Counted from the first letter of the stretch, positions 43,470-52,072 are shown. The stretch: 64,000 bases of DNA from Mucilaginibacter sp. PAMB04168 (GCF_039634365.2 NZ_CP155079.2:1798001-1862000); one strand, 5' to 3'. Made by a program: numbers and translations. The notes: generated from the sequence alone by a model not told the origin.

Positions 43470-44006
43470 ATGTCTATTACCAATTTCAATTTCAAAAAAG
43501 CCCGGCCTTTGTGTGTCTTCTTCACACTGCCTGTACTATTACTTTTTACTTCTACCCATCTGTTGGCTCAAAATACATATCCTAAAATGGCTGGCTATGT
43601 TGGTATACTGCACCCAATAATTACGTTTGACAGGGGCGGAACGCATGCAAATTTTGGTAGCAGTTATACCATTGGCGTGCCCACCGGCATTAATGTCTGG
43701 AAGAGTGCAAAAGTTGGCTTCTCGGTAGAAATGGTTCCCTTTGTGAGGACTGAAAACAACATTAGCCGTATGAACAATTTTTTGTTCCACCCAGGCGTGT
43801 TAGTTGCTTTAGGTAAAGGCTATACCTTTGCCGGGCGCGCCGCTTTCGAAACATCCGGCAGGTTTGGCTTTACACCGGTATTAAATAAGGTGATTATCCA
43901 CGGCAAAGGCATTAACTACTTTGCAGCCGTACCGCTACCGGTACGTTTTGGTAACGAGCGGCCAACATCACTCACAGCCAGTTTTCAATTTGGCATTGTG
44001 TTTTAA
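43470..44006 (+). CDS. Secreted small beta-barrel-like protein, unknown
   Basis: The 178-residue protein has a signal peptide of about 33 residues ending HLLAQ-N and a beta-rich body that ends with the aromatic SFQFGIVF, as in outer-membrane barrels. Alternation of small and aromatic residues (YVGILHPIITFDRGGTHANFG, FAGRAAFETSGRFGF) suggests an 8-10-strand barrel. No family recognised. It follows the ChrB-AraC gene by 74 bp on the same strand with the 17-bp direct repeats between, so it may be a target. It ends 15 bp before the end of the convergent sensor kinase gene. Confidence 0.65.
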   Translation: MSITNFNFKKARPLCVFFTLPVLLLFTSTHLLAQNTYPKMAGYVGILHPIITFDRGGTHANFGSSYTIGVPTGINVWKSAKVGFSVEMVPFVRTENNISRMNNFLFHPGVLVALGKGYTFAGRAAFETSGRFGFTPVLNKVIIHGKGINYFAAVPLPVRFGNERPTSLTASFQFGIVF

Positions 44007-44021
44007 GTTTTTAACACGGGC

Positions 44022-46043
44022 TTATTTTGCTGGCGGCAGCGAGATGAAAAAGGTAGTGCCATTACCCGGTGTGCTCTCAAACCAAATCTTGCCGCCATGC
44101 TTTTCTATAATGCGTTTTGAAATAGAGAGACCCAGTCCAAAGGGTTGCTCGCCGCTGGTACCCACTCTTTTGGCAGGGGTAAACATTTCAAATATGCTAT
44201 CCTTGTCTTTTTCGGCTATGCCAATGCCATTGTCGGCAAAATATACCAGTATGTCTTTATGTTTATGGTTTATGCCAACCTTAATGCTGCTTCCTTCGTG
44301 ACTAAATTTAATTGCATTTACAATGAGGTTATTAAAAACACGCCAAAGCTTTTCGTGGTTAACGTTGGCCATAATTGGAGTTTCATCGCTTTCAAAAACG
44401 ATGCGTTGCTGTTTTTCCAAGGCCTTGAACTGTAATAGTTCAACAGAATCGAATAGTAACGACCTTACATCAAGTAATTGAACAATGATTTTTTCGTTTT
44501 CATCTGCCAGTCCCGTCTTCAGCAATTCGTTAATCATTTCCATGGTATGCATCCCCGTGCTCTCAATTAAGCCCAGCATGTGGCGGTTCTCTTCAGAGAA
44601 CTCATCTTCGCCCAATAGCATAGCGGCAAGGCCAGTCATCCCCGAAAGCGGATTGCGCAGATCATGAGCCATAACCCGCATGATACGAATGTAGTTTTTG
44701 TTCACCCGCTCCAACTCGGCCAGTGCTTGCTCCAGTTGCCGGTTGTGTTCTTCTGTTTCGCGATGAGCCTTTTCCCGGCGCTTAAGGTTGCGATAAATAA
44801 GGAAAATGATAATAAGGGATAGCACAACAATAACTGTTGTGCCAATAAGAAAAAGCTTTCTCACTCTATCTTTATGCGACAGATTGCGCATGGCCTGTTG
44901 CTGGTACAACGAGTGAAGTTCGCGGCTTACATCGAGTCTTAATAAACCTGACGAACTGGTATCCAGCAAATCCTTTAACCGGATGAATTTACTTTGATAA
45001 GCATAAGCCTGAGCCAGTTTGCCCTGTTTATAAAGATACTCAGCGTATAGTTTGTGCCATATAATTACACCATCGGGGTTTTGTTTACCGTATACATTAA
45101 ACCTTAGGCGGGCTTGCTCAAAAGCCGCCGAGGCTTTTTTATACTCGCCTGTTTGCGTATAAAGCTTGGCAAGTTTTACATAAGGTGGTATTTTTATACC
45201 ATCGGTTTCTTTTAAGGGGGTGGCAATGCAGGCATTCAAGTATCGGGCAGCTTCTTTTAAATTGCCTTGTTTTAAATTTAAGCCGCCCAGGTTATCATAT
45301 ACTACTACTCGGGCGGCATTTACATCAATATGGCGGCGTTCTGCATCATTAATCAGTGCCAAATCCTTTTGATAATATATTAAAGCGCTATCCGGATACC
45401 CAGCTTTTTCATAAGATATAGCCGAGCCATTCAATGCACTTTGTTGCGTGTAAAACGCCCTTTGCAATGAAACTTTGTCATCGCATTTTTTCAGTAGCTG
45501 GGCGCTTTCAGCCCAGTAGCGCGCTGCGAGCTTATAGCTTTCTTGCTTATAATAAATATTAGCTATTTTAGTAGATAAGTAACCATTTTCACAATCGCCT
45601 ACGGCAGCGATGTGCCTGGCGGTATAATAGTATCTAAGTCCTGCATCATATTGTTTAAGGAAAATACTCGATTCGCCTTTAGCCAATAAGGCTTTGTAAT
45701 ACTTTTTAGGATATTGCTGTTTCCGTACCTCTGAACTGAAAAAGGCAAGCGCGCTATCAGCATATCTATTCTTAAGTAAAAGGGCTGTTTCGCACTCCGA
45801 TAATAAGCTGTAATAATCACTTATAGAAGGATCGGTAGGCGTGATTTTTTTTCGTATCCTGATGAGCAGGTTTATACTTTCGTGTCGTTTTTGAGCTGCC
45901 ATCAGGCTATCGGCCTGGCGTAGCTCCTGGCTAATGTTGGCGCCGGTATGCTGGCTGGGCTGTGTACATGAGCTGGTAAAATTGACCAGTGCAATAAGCA
46001 GTATAATGCAAAAATTTGGGGTATCGGCTTTCAGTTGCGGCAT
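44022..46043 (-). CDS. TPR sensor histidine kinase, lipoprotein-type N-terminus
   Basis: The 673-residue protein has an N-terminal hydrophobic signal with a Cys in NFTSSCTQ (near residue 27) that fits a lipobox. TPR-like helical repeats follow (about 40-370, e.g. YKASAAFEQARLRF-type pairs). A transmembrane helix is at about 395-415 (LFLIGTTVIVVLSLIIIFLIY), then a coiled coil. The kinase core has His acceptor in VMAHDLRNPLSGMTGLAAMLL, N-box NNLIVNAIKFSHEG, G1 ADNGIGI and G2 FGLGLSISKRIIEKHGG. Such TPR kinases are common in Bacteroidota and probably sense periplasmic state. It has no adjoining response regulator. Confidence 0.9.
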   Translation of the reverse strand: MPQLKADTPNFCIILLIALVNFTSSCTQPSQHTGANISQELRQADSLMAAQKRHESINLLIRIRKKITPTDPSISDYYSLLSECETALLLKNRYADSALAFFSSEVRKQQYPKKYYKALLAKGESSIFLKQYDAGLRYYYTARHIAAVGDCENGYLSTKIANIYYKQESYKLAARYWAESAQLLKKCDDKVSLQRAFYTQQSALNGSAISYEKAGYPDSALIYYQKDLALINDAERRHIDVNAARVVVYDNLGGLNLKQGNLKEAARYLNACIATPLKETDGIKIPPYVKLAKLYTQTGEYKKASAAFEQARLRFNVYGKQNPDGVIIWHKLYAEYLYKQGKLAQAYAYQSKFIRLKDLLDTSSSGLLRLDVSRELHSLYQQQAMRNLSHKDRVRKLFLIGTTVIVVLSLIIIFLIYRNLKRREKAHRETEEHNRQLEQALAELERVNKNYIRIMRVMAHDLRNPLSGMTGLAAMLLGEDEFSEENRHMLGLIESTGMHTMEMINELLKTGLADENEKIIVQLLDVRSLLFDSVELLQFKALEKQQRIVFESDETPIMANVNHEKLWRVFNNLIVNAIKFSHEGSSIKVGINHKHKDILVYFADNGIGIAEKDKDSIFEMFTPAKRVGTSGEQPFGLGLSISKRIIEKHGGKIWFESTPGNGTTFFISLPPAK

Positions 46044-46153
46044 GTATGAAAAATTATGACGGTATGTTTAGTGTCGAAAAATATAAAGAATATAACGGCT
46101 TTTAAATTTTAATGAAAAAATATTTCCTTAAAAAATCAACGCGCCAGTAGTAT

Positions 46154-46189
46154 GTTTGAATTTTGCAACCAATGGTTTGAATTTTGCAA
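46154..46189. promoter_or_regulatory. Two AraC-type operators 21 bp apart in the regulator's own promoter
   Basis: GTTTGAATTTTGCAA occurs exactly twice, at 46154-46168 and 46175-46189. The 21-bp step is two DNA turns, so both lie on the same face. The second copy ends 21 bp before the TAATTTTG element. The same sequence recurs before the SDR genes (48400-48465). Confidence 0.85.
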
Positions 46190-46210
46190 TGTTAGTTGAA
46201 ATGAATAGGC

Positions 46211-46218
46211 TAATTTTG
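46211..46218 (+). promoter_or_regulatory. -7 element of the AraC gene
   Basis: TAATTTTG matches TAnnTTTG. No TTG lies 19 bp upstream; the operator copy 2 ends there, consistent with an activator-dependent promoter. Confidence 0.65.
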
Positions 46219-46237
46219 AATAACAAAATTAAAGGCT

Positions 46238-47143
46238 ATGAGCAAAGTAGAAACACTGGAAGACTTTTATCAGCATAAATTCGACTACTTACCGTTGAAT
46301 ATTCAGAATGATATAGGCCATTTCAACGTGTTCAGGAGCGAGGATTGCTTTAAGCCCGGCGCTAAACCCATAACTTACAGCCGGCGCGATTATTACAAAA
46401 TTGCGCTTGCACGGGGCAGAAACCGGTATCACTATGCCGACAAAAGCATCGATGTTGATGGTTCAACGTTAATATTTTTCAATCCGCAAGTGCCTTACAC
46501 TGTCGAAACGCTTTCTGAGATCAGGTCAGGATACTTTTGCATTTTTTCTAAATCGTTTTTTACCGATAAGATACGGGGCGGACTCAATGATTTGCCCATG
46601 TATGCTCCGGGTGGTAAGCCTGCGTATATTTTAACCGAGCAGCAGGACGAGCAGGTAAGCCAGATCTTTAATCGCATGCTGGACGAAATAGCGTCCGACT
46701 ATGCATTTAAGTATGATCTGCTGCGTAATTATGTTACCGAGATAACACACTTTGCCTTAAAAACGCAACCTTCAGAAAATCTTTTTCAGCACCCGGATGC
46801 CAAATCGCGTATTACGGCGGTATTTACCGAGTTGCTGGAGAGGCAGTTTCCTATAGAAACGCCTTCACAAAGGTTTACCATGCGTTCGGCTAAAGATTTT
46901 GCCTCGCAGCTGGCTGTGCATGTTAATCACCTTAACCGGGCTATTAAAGAAACCACTGGCAAAACCACTACCGATTTAATAGCAGAACGTTTAGTTTCTG
47001 AAGCACGATCACTGCTTCGCCATACCGACTGGAACGTGTCTGAAATTGGTTACTGCCTTGGTTTTGAGGAGCCTGCCCATTTTAATAACTTCTTTAAAAA
47101 ACAAACCCAACTTACGCCGTCCAGGTTTAGGCTAACGGCCTAA
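46238..47143 (+). CDS. AraC-family regulator, likely controls itself and the SDR genes
   Basis: The 301-residue protein has an N-terminal cupin-like sensor region (about 30-170; FNPQVPYTVETLS, GYFCIFSKSFF) and a C-terminal AraC domain (about 200-300) with KDFASQLAVHVNHLNRAIKETTGKT and WNVSEIGYCLGFEEPAHFNNFFKKQTQLTPSRFR. Two 15-bp repeats in its own promoter and three near 48400 suggest it binds both. The targets are the SDR oxidoreductases and perhaps the quinone oxidoreductase gene 58 bp downstream, so it may respond to a reactive carbonyl or quinone. The ligand itself cannot be told. Confidence 0.92.
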   Translation: MSKVETLEDFYQHKFDYLPLNIQNDIGHFNVFRSEDCFKPGAKPITYSRRDYYKIALARGRNRYHYADKSIDVDGSTLIFFNPQVPYTVETLSEIRSGYFCIFSKSFFTDKIRGGLNDLPMYAPGGKPAYILTEQQDEQVSQIFNRMLDEIASDYAFKYDLLRNYVTEITHFALKTQPSENLFQHPDAKSRITAVFTELLERQFPIETPSQRFTMRSAKDFASQLAVHVNHLNRAIKETTGKTTTDLIAERLVSEARSLLRHTDWNVSEIGYCLGFEEPAHFNNFFKKQTQLTPSRFRLTA

Positions 47144-47200
47144 ACAGTTTGTATTTAGTTATTAAATAATACAATCATTTCGTTAATTGCAGGCCTAACA

Positions 47201-48208
47201 TTGCCTGTAATGGAAACATCATTTAATGCGCTCCTGGTAAGTGAGAAAGACGGTCGCTTTGTAAAAGAAGTTCAGAAAGTACAGTTACACCAGTTGCTTG
47301 ATAATGAATTGTTTATTAAAGTGAGCCACTCGTGTATCAACTATAAGGATGCGCTCTCTGCATCGGGCAATAAAGGTGTAACCCGTAAGTTTCCGCATGT
47401 GCCCGGGGTTGATGCAGCCGGTGTAGTAATCCGTTCAAAGTCAAGTTTATTTGCCGTGGGCGACGAAGTGCTGATAACAGGCTTTGACCTCGGCATGAAT
47501 ACCTGGGGCGGGTTTGGTGAATATATCAGTGTTCCTGCCAGTTGGGTGCTGCGCTTACCGCAGGGCTTAACTGCGCAACAAGCAATGGCATTTGGTACGG
47601 CCGGCTTAACAGCCGGCTTGTCTGTTTATGAGCTAGTTAGCAAAGGCATAACACCCAACAAAGGCGAGGTGGTAGTAAGCGGAGCCACAGGTGGCGTAGG
47701 TAGCATAGCTACAGCCATCTTATCCAAATTAGGGTATAATGTAGCGGTTGTTTCGGGTAAGCGCGAGGATGAGTACCTGCATAATGTGCTTGGTGCTAAA
47801 CGCGTTATAGGTCGTGATGAGTTTGCTGAACAATACAACAGTAAAGCTATGGCAAGCCCGGCTTTTGCAGGCGGAGTTGACACCGTGGCCGGCCCTATAC
47901 TATCGGGCATGCTGAAGGCAACACAGTATGGCGGTACAGTAACCTGCTGTGGCATGGTATCATCAGCCAATGTGGATACCAGTATATTTCCGTTTATACT
48001 AAGGGGTGTAAGTCTGGCGGGTATCGACTCGGTTCTGGCACCTCTGGATTTACGTAAGCACGTGTGGCAACTCCTGGCTACCGACTGGAAGCCCCAAAAC
48101 CTTAACAGCATGGTGGAGAACATCAGCTTGAACCAACTTGCTGCTAAGCTGGATGAAGTGCTTAATGGCCAGGCCAAGGGCCGGTACGTCTTGGTGCACA
48201 ATGAGTAA
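47201..48208 (+). CDS. YhdH/YhfP-family NADPH quinone oxidoreductase (AcuI-like)
   Basis: The 335-residue protein is a zinc-free medium-chain dehydrogenase/reductase: SHSCINYKDALSASGNKGV and PHVPGVDAAGVV at the N-terminus, cofactor-binding VVSGATGGVGSIATAIL, KREDEYLHNVLGAKRVI, and the late RGVSLAGIDSVLAP. These are hallmarks of the YhdH/AcuI group, whose AcuI member reduces acryloyl-CoA. Others reduce alkenals or quinones with NADPH. It directly follows the AraC gene with 57 bp between and may be co-transcribed. No copies of the 15-bp operator lie in front of it. Confidence 0.9.
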   Translation: MPVMETSFNALLVSEKDGRFVKEVQKVQLHQLLDNELFIKVSHSCINYKDALSASGNKGVTRKFPHVPGVDAAGVVIRSKSSLFAVGDEVLITGFDLGMNTWGGFGEYISVPASWVLRLPQGLTAQQAMAFGTAGLTAGLSVYELVSKGITPNKGEVVVSGATGGVGSIATAILSKLGYNVAVVSGKREDEYLHNVLGAKRVIGRDEFAEQYNSKAMASPAFAGGVDTVAGPILSGMLKATQYGGTVTCCGMVSSANVDTSIFPFILRGVSLAGIDSVLAPLDLRKHVWQLLATDWKPQNLNSMVENISLNQLAAKLDEVLNGQAKGRYVLVHNE

Positions 48209-48399
48209 TAGCGCTAAATACCCCGTGAAGACCCCTTCTTTAAGCCTAATATAATAAGTGGTTGGCTTAGTTTGTGAAGCGCAATTGGCAAACTCATTGT
48301 ATTTCTGACTATATATCCAACAAGTCCTTTTTTAGTGCATAAGTGATAGAAGCGCCTTGCATACAATCCCTTTATTTCGATGACTTCTTGCCGTTAATG
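48209..48399. other. Gene-free region ahead of the SDR operators
   Basis: Between the oxidoreductase stop and the SDR start are 312 bp without a coding frame. This 191-bp part has no feature I can name; the rest carries the operators and promoter described separately. Confidence 0.6.
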
Positions 48400-48465
48400 G
48401 GTTGAATTTTGCAATTCGGGATGCGGATTGTTTGAATTTTGCAATTAATGAATTGAATTATGCAA
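48400..48465. promoter_or_regulatory. Three AraC-type operators before the SDR genes
   Basis: Copy 3 at 48400-48414 (GGTTGAATTTTGCAA, one mismatch), copy 4 at 48430-48444 (exact GTTTGAATTTTGCAA), copy 5 at 48451-48465 (AATTGAATTATGCAA, three mismatches). Copies 4 and 5 are 21 bp apart, just as the pair at 46154. Copy 5 ends 22 bp before the -7 element, against 21 bp for the pair in the AraC promoter. Confidence 0.85.
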
Positions 48466-48487
48466 ACGGTACCCCCTCATGGCACCG

Positions 48488-48495
48488 TACTTTTG
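48488..48495 (+). promoter_or_regulatory. -7 element of the SDR pair
   Basis: TACTTTTG matches TAnnTTTG, 25 bp before the first SDR start. No TTG is at 19 bp upstream; operator copy 5 occupies the region next to where the -33 would be, as in an activator-dependent promoter. Confidence 0.7.
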
Positions 48496-48520
48496 TATTA
48501 TCAAATAAGATATAACACTT

Positions 48521-49360
48521 ATGAAAACAATTAAAGTATGGTTTATAACAGGCGCGTCCAAAGGCTTTGGGCTGAGCCTGGTGAAGCAATTGTTAAGTGA
48601 CGGTCAGCTGGTGGCGGCCACTTCCAGAAATATTGATCACCTTAAAGCAGCAGTAGGTTCCAGCTCGGGTAAATTCCTCCCTTTGGAGGTTAACCTGAGT
48701 AATGAGTTGAGCGTAAGCGAGGCGTTGGAGGCTACTAACGAAATTTTTGGCCGTATCGATGTCATCGTTAATAATGCCGGCTACGGCATAGGTGGCAGCA
48801 TTGAGGAGCTTACCGATGAGGAGACCCGCTCCAGTTTTGATGTTAACGTGTTTGGTACGCTCAATGTTATTCGTAAGGCCATGCCTTACCTGCGTGCGCA
48901 GCAATCAGGCCATATCATTAACCTGTCATCAATAGCAGGTATTGCGCCAGCCACCGGCTGGGCTATTTATGCCGCTACCAAGTTTTCGGTTATTGGCCTT
49001 TCTGAAGTACTGGCCGAGGATGTTCGTTCATTTGGTATCAAAGTAACGGTGGTTGCGCCCGGAGCATTCCGTACCAGCTTTTTAAATCCCGAATCTATTG
49101 TAATGACTAAGAACCCGATTGAAGAATACCGCGAGGTAAGAGATACACATGCCCGTTACCTGCAAATGGATGGCGGTCAGGCCGGCGATCCGGAGAAAGC
49201 TGCAGCTGCCATGATTCAGCTGGCATATGAAGAGAACCCGCCACTATACCTGCTTTTGGGCAGCGATGCTTACGAAAGGGCAATGCGCAAACTCGATTAT
49301 CTCGAAAATGAGTTTAGGCTCAACGAAGAACTAACTAAATCAATGGCCTATCATGGCTAA
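48521..49360 (+). CDS. Short-chain dehydrogenase/reductase (first of tandem pair)
   Basis: The 279-residue classical SDR has the NAD(P)-binding motif FITGASKGFGLSL (TGxxxGxG), VNNAGYGIGG, the catalytic Ser in LSSIAG and YAATK (Tyr and Lys). Basic residues after the second strand (TSRNIDHL) favour NADPH. It is very similar in outline to the next gene (same length, same TGASKG, NNAGYG, DVNVFGxLNVIR). Specific substrate unknown; carbonyl reduction is likely. First gene behind the operator array, 34 bp before its paralogue. Confidence 0.92.
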   Translation: MKTIKVWFITGASKGFGLSLVKQLLSDGQLVAATSRNIDHLKAAVGSSSGKFLPLEVNLSNELSVSEALEATNEIFGRIDVIVNNAGYGIGGSIEELTDEETRSSFDVNVFGTLNVIRKAMPYLRAQQSGHIINLSSIAGIAPATGWAIYAATKFSVIGLSEVLAEDVRSFGIKVTVVAPGAFRTSFLNPESIVMTKNPIEEYREVRDTHARYLQMDGGQAGDPEKAAAAMIQLAYEENPPLYLLLGSDAYERAMRKLDYLENEFRLNEELTKSMAYHG

Positions 49361-49394
49361 TTCATCATCCTGTCAATCATCTAAATAATATATT

Positions 49395-50246
49395 ATGGAA
49401 ACTCAACAAAAAGTATGGTTTGTAACCGGTGCCTCTAAAGGCTTAGGTTTAACTTTAGTAAAAAAGCTATTGGCAAAAGGCTACCGGGTGGCCGCAACCT
49501 CACGTAACGTAAACGACCTAAGTACCGCCGTTGGCGGTGCTGCTGCCGATAGCTTTTTGCCATTGGCCGTAAATCTAAAATCAGAAGAAAGTGTGGGCGA
49601 AGCCATTGGCCAGGCTATTAATCAATTTGGGCGTATAGATGTAGTGGTAAATAATGCAGGCTACGGGCTACTAGGTAGTTTAGAGGAATTGAGCGACGCC
49701 GAAGCGCGCGAAAACTTTGATGTGAATGTGTTTGGCTCGCTTAATGTAATACGCCAGGTTATGCCGCATTTACGTGTACAAAAGTCCGGTCACATTTACA
49801 ACATCGCATCTATAGGTGGTTTTACAGGCAATTATCCGGGCTTTGGTATTTACTGCGCTACTAAGTTTGCCGTGCATGGCTTTACCGAATCATTAGCTGC
49901 CGAGGTAAAAGATTTTGGCATTACGGCTACAGTAGTATCACCAGGTTATTTCCGTACCGATTTCCTGAGCGCCGGATCGATAGGAATGCCTAAAAATGAG
50001 ATCGCCGATTATAAGGCTGTTCGCCAATCGCAAGAATTTCACAACGAGCAGATGGCTGGTAACCAGGCAGGCGACCCTGAGAAAGCAGCTGATGTAATGA
50101 TTGAAGTGGCCGAAGCACAAAACCCGCCAATGCATTTATTCCTGGGTCAGGATGCTTATAACGGCGCTTATGCCAAAATGGATGCTGTAAAAACTGACTT
50201 GGAAAGCTGGAAAGCCCTGGGTACCTCTACAGATTTTACTGCTTAA
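49395..50246 (+). CDS. Short-chain dehydrogenase/reductase (second of tandem pair)
   Basis: The 283-residue classical SDR has FVTGASKGLGLTLVKKLL, TSRNVNDL, VNNAGYGLLG, the Ser in IASIGGFTG and the YCATK catalytic motif. About half the residues look identical to the gene upstream, so the two are recent tandem duplicates, with 34 bp between them. NADPH preference is inferred from the Arg after the second strand. Both are under the AraC-type operators before 48521. It ends GTSTDFTA. Substrates unknown. Confidence 0.92.
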   Translation: METQQKVWFVTGASKGLGLTLVKKLLAKGYRVAATSRNVNDLSTAVGGAAADSFLPLAVNLKSEESVGEAIGQAINQFGRIDVVVNNAGYGLLGSLEELSDAEARENFDVNVFGSLNVIRQVMPHLRVQKSGHIYNIASIGGFTGNYPGFGIYCATKFAVHGFTESLAAEVKDFGITATVVSPGYFRTDFLSAGSIGMPKNEIADYKAVRQSQEFHNEQMAGNQAGDPEKAADVMIEVAEAQNPPMHLFLGQDAYNGAYAKMDAVKTDLESWKALGTSTDFTA

Positions 50247-50309
50247 GCCAAAAGTTACCGCAGGTTTGCGGCATGTAACAACTGGACTGTTTTTAACTCT
50301 AAACTTTAT

Positions 50310-50426
50310 ATGATGCATTCAGAAATAAGTTATATCCTGTTTAACATATTGCGCTTAGCATTGGCTACAACGCTTAGTTATTATATCGTTTACCACGCCA
50401 GAATAAAAAAGCTAAGCTGTAAGTAA
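50310..50426 (+). CDS. Possible 38-residue membrane peptide
   Basis: An ATG ATG pair at 50310 opens a 38-residue frame to TAA at 50426. It has one hydrophobic helix (about 8-27, ILFNILRLALATTLSYYIVY) and a basic tail (RIKKLSCK), typical of small inner-membrane proteins. It lies between the second SDR and the Atu4866-domain gene on the same strand. No known family; evidence is only the layout and sequence composition. Confidence 0.35.
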   Translation: MMHSEISYILFNILRLALATTLSYYIVYHARIKKLSCK

Positions 50427-50479
50427 TAACGCATTTTGCTTACAGAAGCAATATATCACAGACAGCAAATAAAAAAATC

Positions 50480-50728
50480 ATGAAAACCGACACCGACTAT
50501 ACCGGTATGTGGGTAACCCGCGACGGCTATATACGCCATCACTTATTGCCCGGCGGACGGTATGACGAAGCACGAGGCAATCGCCAAAGTGCCTACCAAG
50601 GTAACTATACTATAACCGGCAACCACATCGACTATGTTGACGACACCGGTTTTACAGCCGACGGCGATTTTAGGGACGGCATTTTATACCACGCCGGAAT
50701 GATACTGTACCGCGAGGGGAAATCTTAA
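50480..50728 (+). CDS. Atu4866-domain small protein
   Basis: The 82-residue protein has GMWVTRDGYIRHHLLPGGRYDEARGN, then SAYQGNYTITGNHIDYVDDTGFTADGDFRDGILYHAGMILYRE. This is the compact beta fold of the protein first named Atu4866 from Agrobacterium, function unknown. The full-length domain is present. In other bacteria it often accompanies SDR or redox genes, and it follows the SDR pair here on the same strand, 233 bp later. Being behind the operator array it may belong to the same transcript. Confidence 0.85.
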   Translation: MKTDTDYTGMWVTRDGYIRHHLLPGGRYDEARGNRQSAYQGNYTITGNHIDYVDDTGFTADGDFRDGILYHAGMILYREGKS

Positions 50729-50781
50729 CCTCCTCCGCTCCAATACCCGATGCTTAGCGTTGGGTTTTGGTGTATAAAAGC

Positions 50782-52041
50782 CTAATCATTCCCGACGGCA
50801 ACTTCCTGCCTTTGGCCGGTTTCTCTTAAAAACAAGCTGATGATGATAGCCACCGCAATACCAGCTATCAGGAACAAACCGGTTGACGTAAAATGCTGTG
50901 CATGGTTGGTGGTAGTAGACAGGGTTTTACCGAACAATCGGTTAAATAATGGCCCCAACAACGCGGTTACGCCAAACGTAATAAAGTTGATAGCTCCTGT
51001 AGCGCTGCCTTTTACTTCATCGGGGTTTACTTCTTTGATGATGGTATAGGGTATCATAGCTGCGCCCGATCCTGTACCCATTACGAACATACTGATGTAA
51101 GCTGGCATTAAATGCGGCAAAAAAAGTAATTGCAAAATACTGACTATCATAAGCAGGCCACCACCGATAATTACCGGTTTACGCCGGCCGGCAAAATCTG
51201 CCAACCAGCCGAGCAGCGGGCAACCCAATACCCAACCTAACGGTACCATAGAGCTAACCAAAGTAGCCTGCTGATAACTCAAACCGCGGTCTTGCTGAAA
51301 AAATACTACGCCCCACACCATAATGAACACGGTGGTGGGGGCAAACAGTAAGCCGGAAACCAATCCGCACAGATAAGACTGTAAGTTGCCGAAAACTGTT
51401 TTATATGGCTGCAGTAAGTTGGTTTCACGAGTGTTAGATAGCGGCCTTTCGGCAGGCGTTATCCAAAAAAGTATAGCACATAGCACCATTGACAGTATGC
51501 CTGTGCCAATCCAGAAAGCAGAAACCGATACGCCCCGGTGTATGAGCGGGCCTACAATAAACTGGCCTGCAGTGCCGCCCAGCATACCCAGGCATTGCGT
51601 AAACCCTATAGCTGTTGCCAGCGACCGCTTTGAAAATCCTTTAGAGGCGAGGTAAACGCAACCCGGGAAGGCAAACGCCGAGCCGGCACCCTGTAATAAA
51701 CGCCCTGTGTAGCTGGTGTAAAGATGCGATAAAGCAAATAGCAAGCAACCCAAACCCAGTATGAATATGCCTACCGAGACCGCGTATCGGGCACCGGTCT
51801 TATCCAGCGCAATGCCTGCTATTAAACTGGTAACCGAATAAGTGTAATAATACGTACCTGCAACAACACTTACTCCAACCGCCGAAAGGCCAAAAAGGCC
51901 TGACAGTTCTGGTATCATTACTGAAGGTGACGACCTCACGGCATACTCTACAAAGTAGAACAGCATCGCAATGAACCAGGCCATAACGTATATGTTAGGC
52001 TTGGTTTTTAATACAGTTGTATTGGGCGTACTTATATCCAT
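50782..52041 (-). CDS. MFS transporter
   Basis: The 419-residue protein has 12 membrane helices. The first loop has the MFS motif in GIALDKTGARYAVSVG (D-x-x-G-x-R) and a similar one after helix 8 (GWLADFAGRRKPVII). Sugar-phosphate or oxalate/formate antiporter-like wording (RLLQGAGSAFAFPGCVYLASKGFSKRSLATAIGFTQCLGMLGG) suggests an anion or metabolite carrier, but the substrate cannot be set. A perfect 10-bp inverted repeat lies right before its start codon at 52046-52072. Confidence 0.88.
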   Translation of the reverse strand: MDISTPNTTVLKTKPNIYVMAWFIAMLFYFVEYAVRSSPSVMIPELSGLFGLSAVGVSVVAGTYYYTYSVTSLIAGIALDKTGARYAVSVGIFILGLGCLLFALSHLYTSYTGRLLQGAGSAFAFPGCVYLASKGFSKRSLATAIGFTQCLGMLGGTAGQFIVGPLIHRGVSVSAFWIGTGILSMVLCAILFWITPAERPLSNTRETNLLQPYKTVFGNLQSYLCGLVSGLLFAPTTVFIMVWGVVFFQQDRGLSYQQATLVSSMVPLGWVLGCPLLGWLADFAGRRKPVIIGGGLLMIVSILQLLFLPHLMPAYISMFVMGTGSGAAMIPYTIIKEVNPDEVKGSATGAINFITFGVTALLGPLFNRLFGKTLSTTTNHAQHFTSTGLFLIAGIAVAIIISLFLRETGQRQEVAVGND

Positions 52042-52045
52042 TATG

Positions 52046-52072
52046 TTTAATTAAGCGGTATACTTAATTAAA
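52046..52072. promoter_or_regulatory. Inverted repeat at the MFS start
   Basis: TTTAATTAAG (52046-52055) and CTTAATTAAA (52063-52072) are exact complements with a 7-nt spacer CGGTATA. It begins 5 bp from the start codon at 52041, as expected of an operator. A related ATATACTTA lies just beyond. Confidence 0.5.

Noticed and set aside
47626..48201. A 191-codon minus-strand frame opposite the quinone oxidoreductase
   Set aside because: The plus-strand gene has intact cofactor motifs; the reverse frame shows Ser/Leu/Thr-rich shadow text.
50729..50781. Possible terminator (CCAATACCC with GGGTTTTGG)
   Set aside because: One mismatch in a short stem with a 13-nt loop and no T-run; too weak to call.
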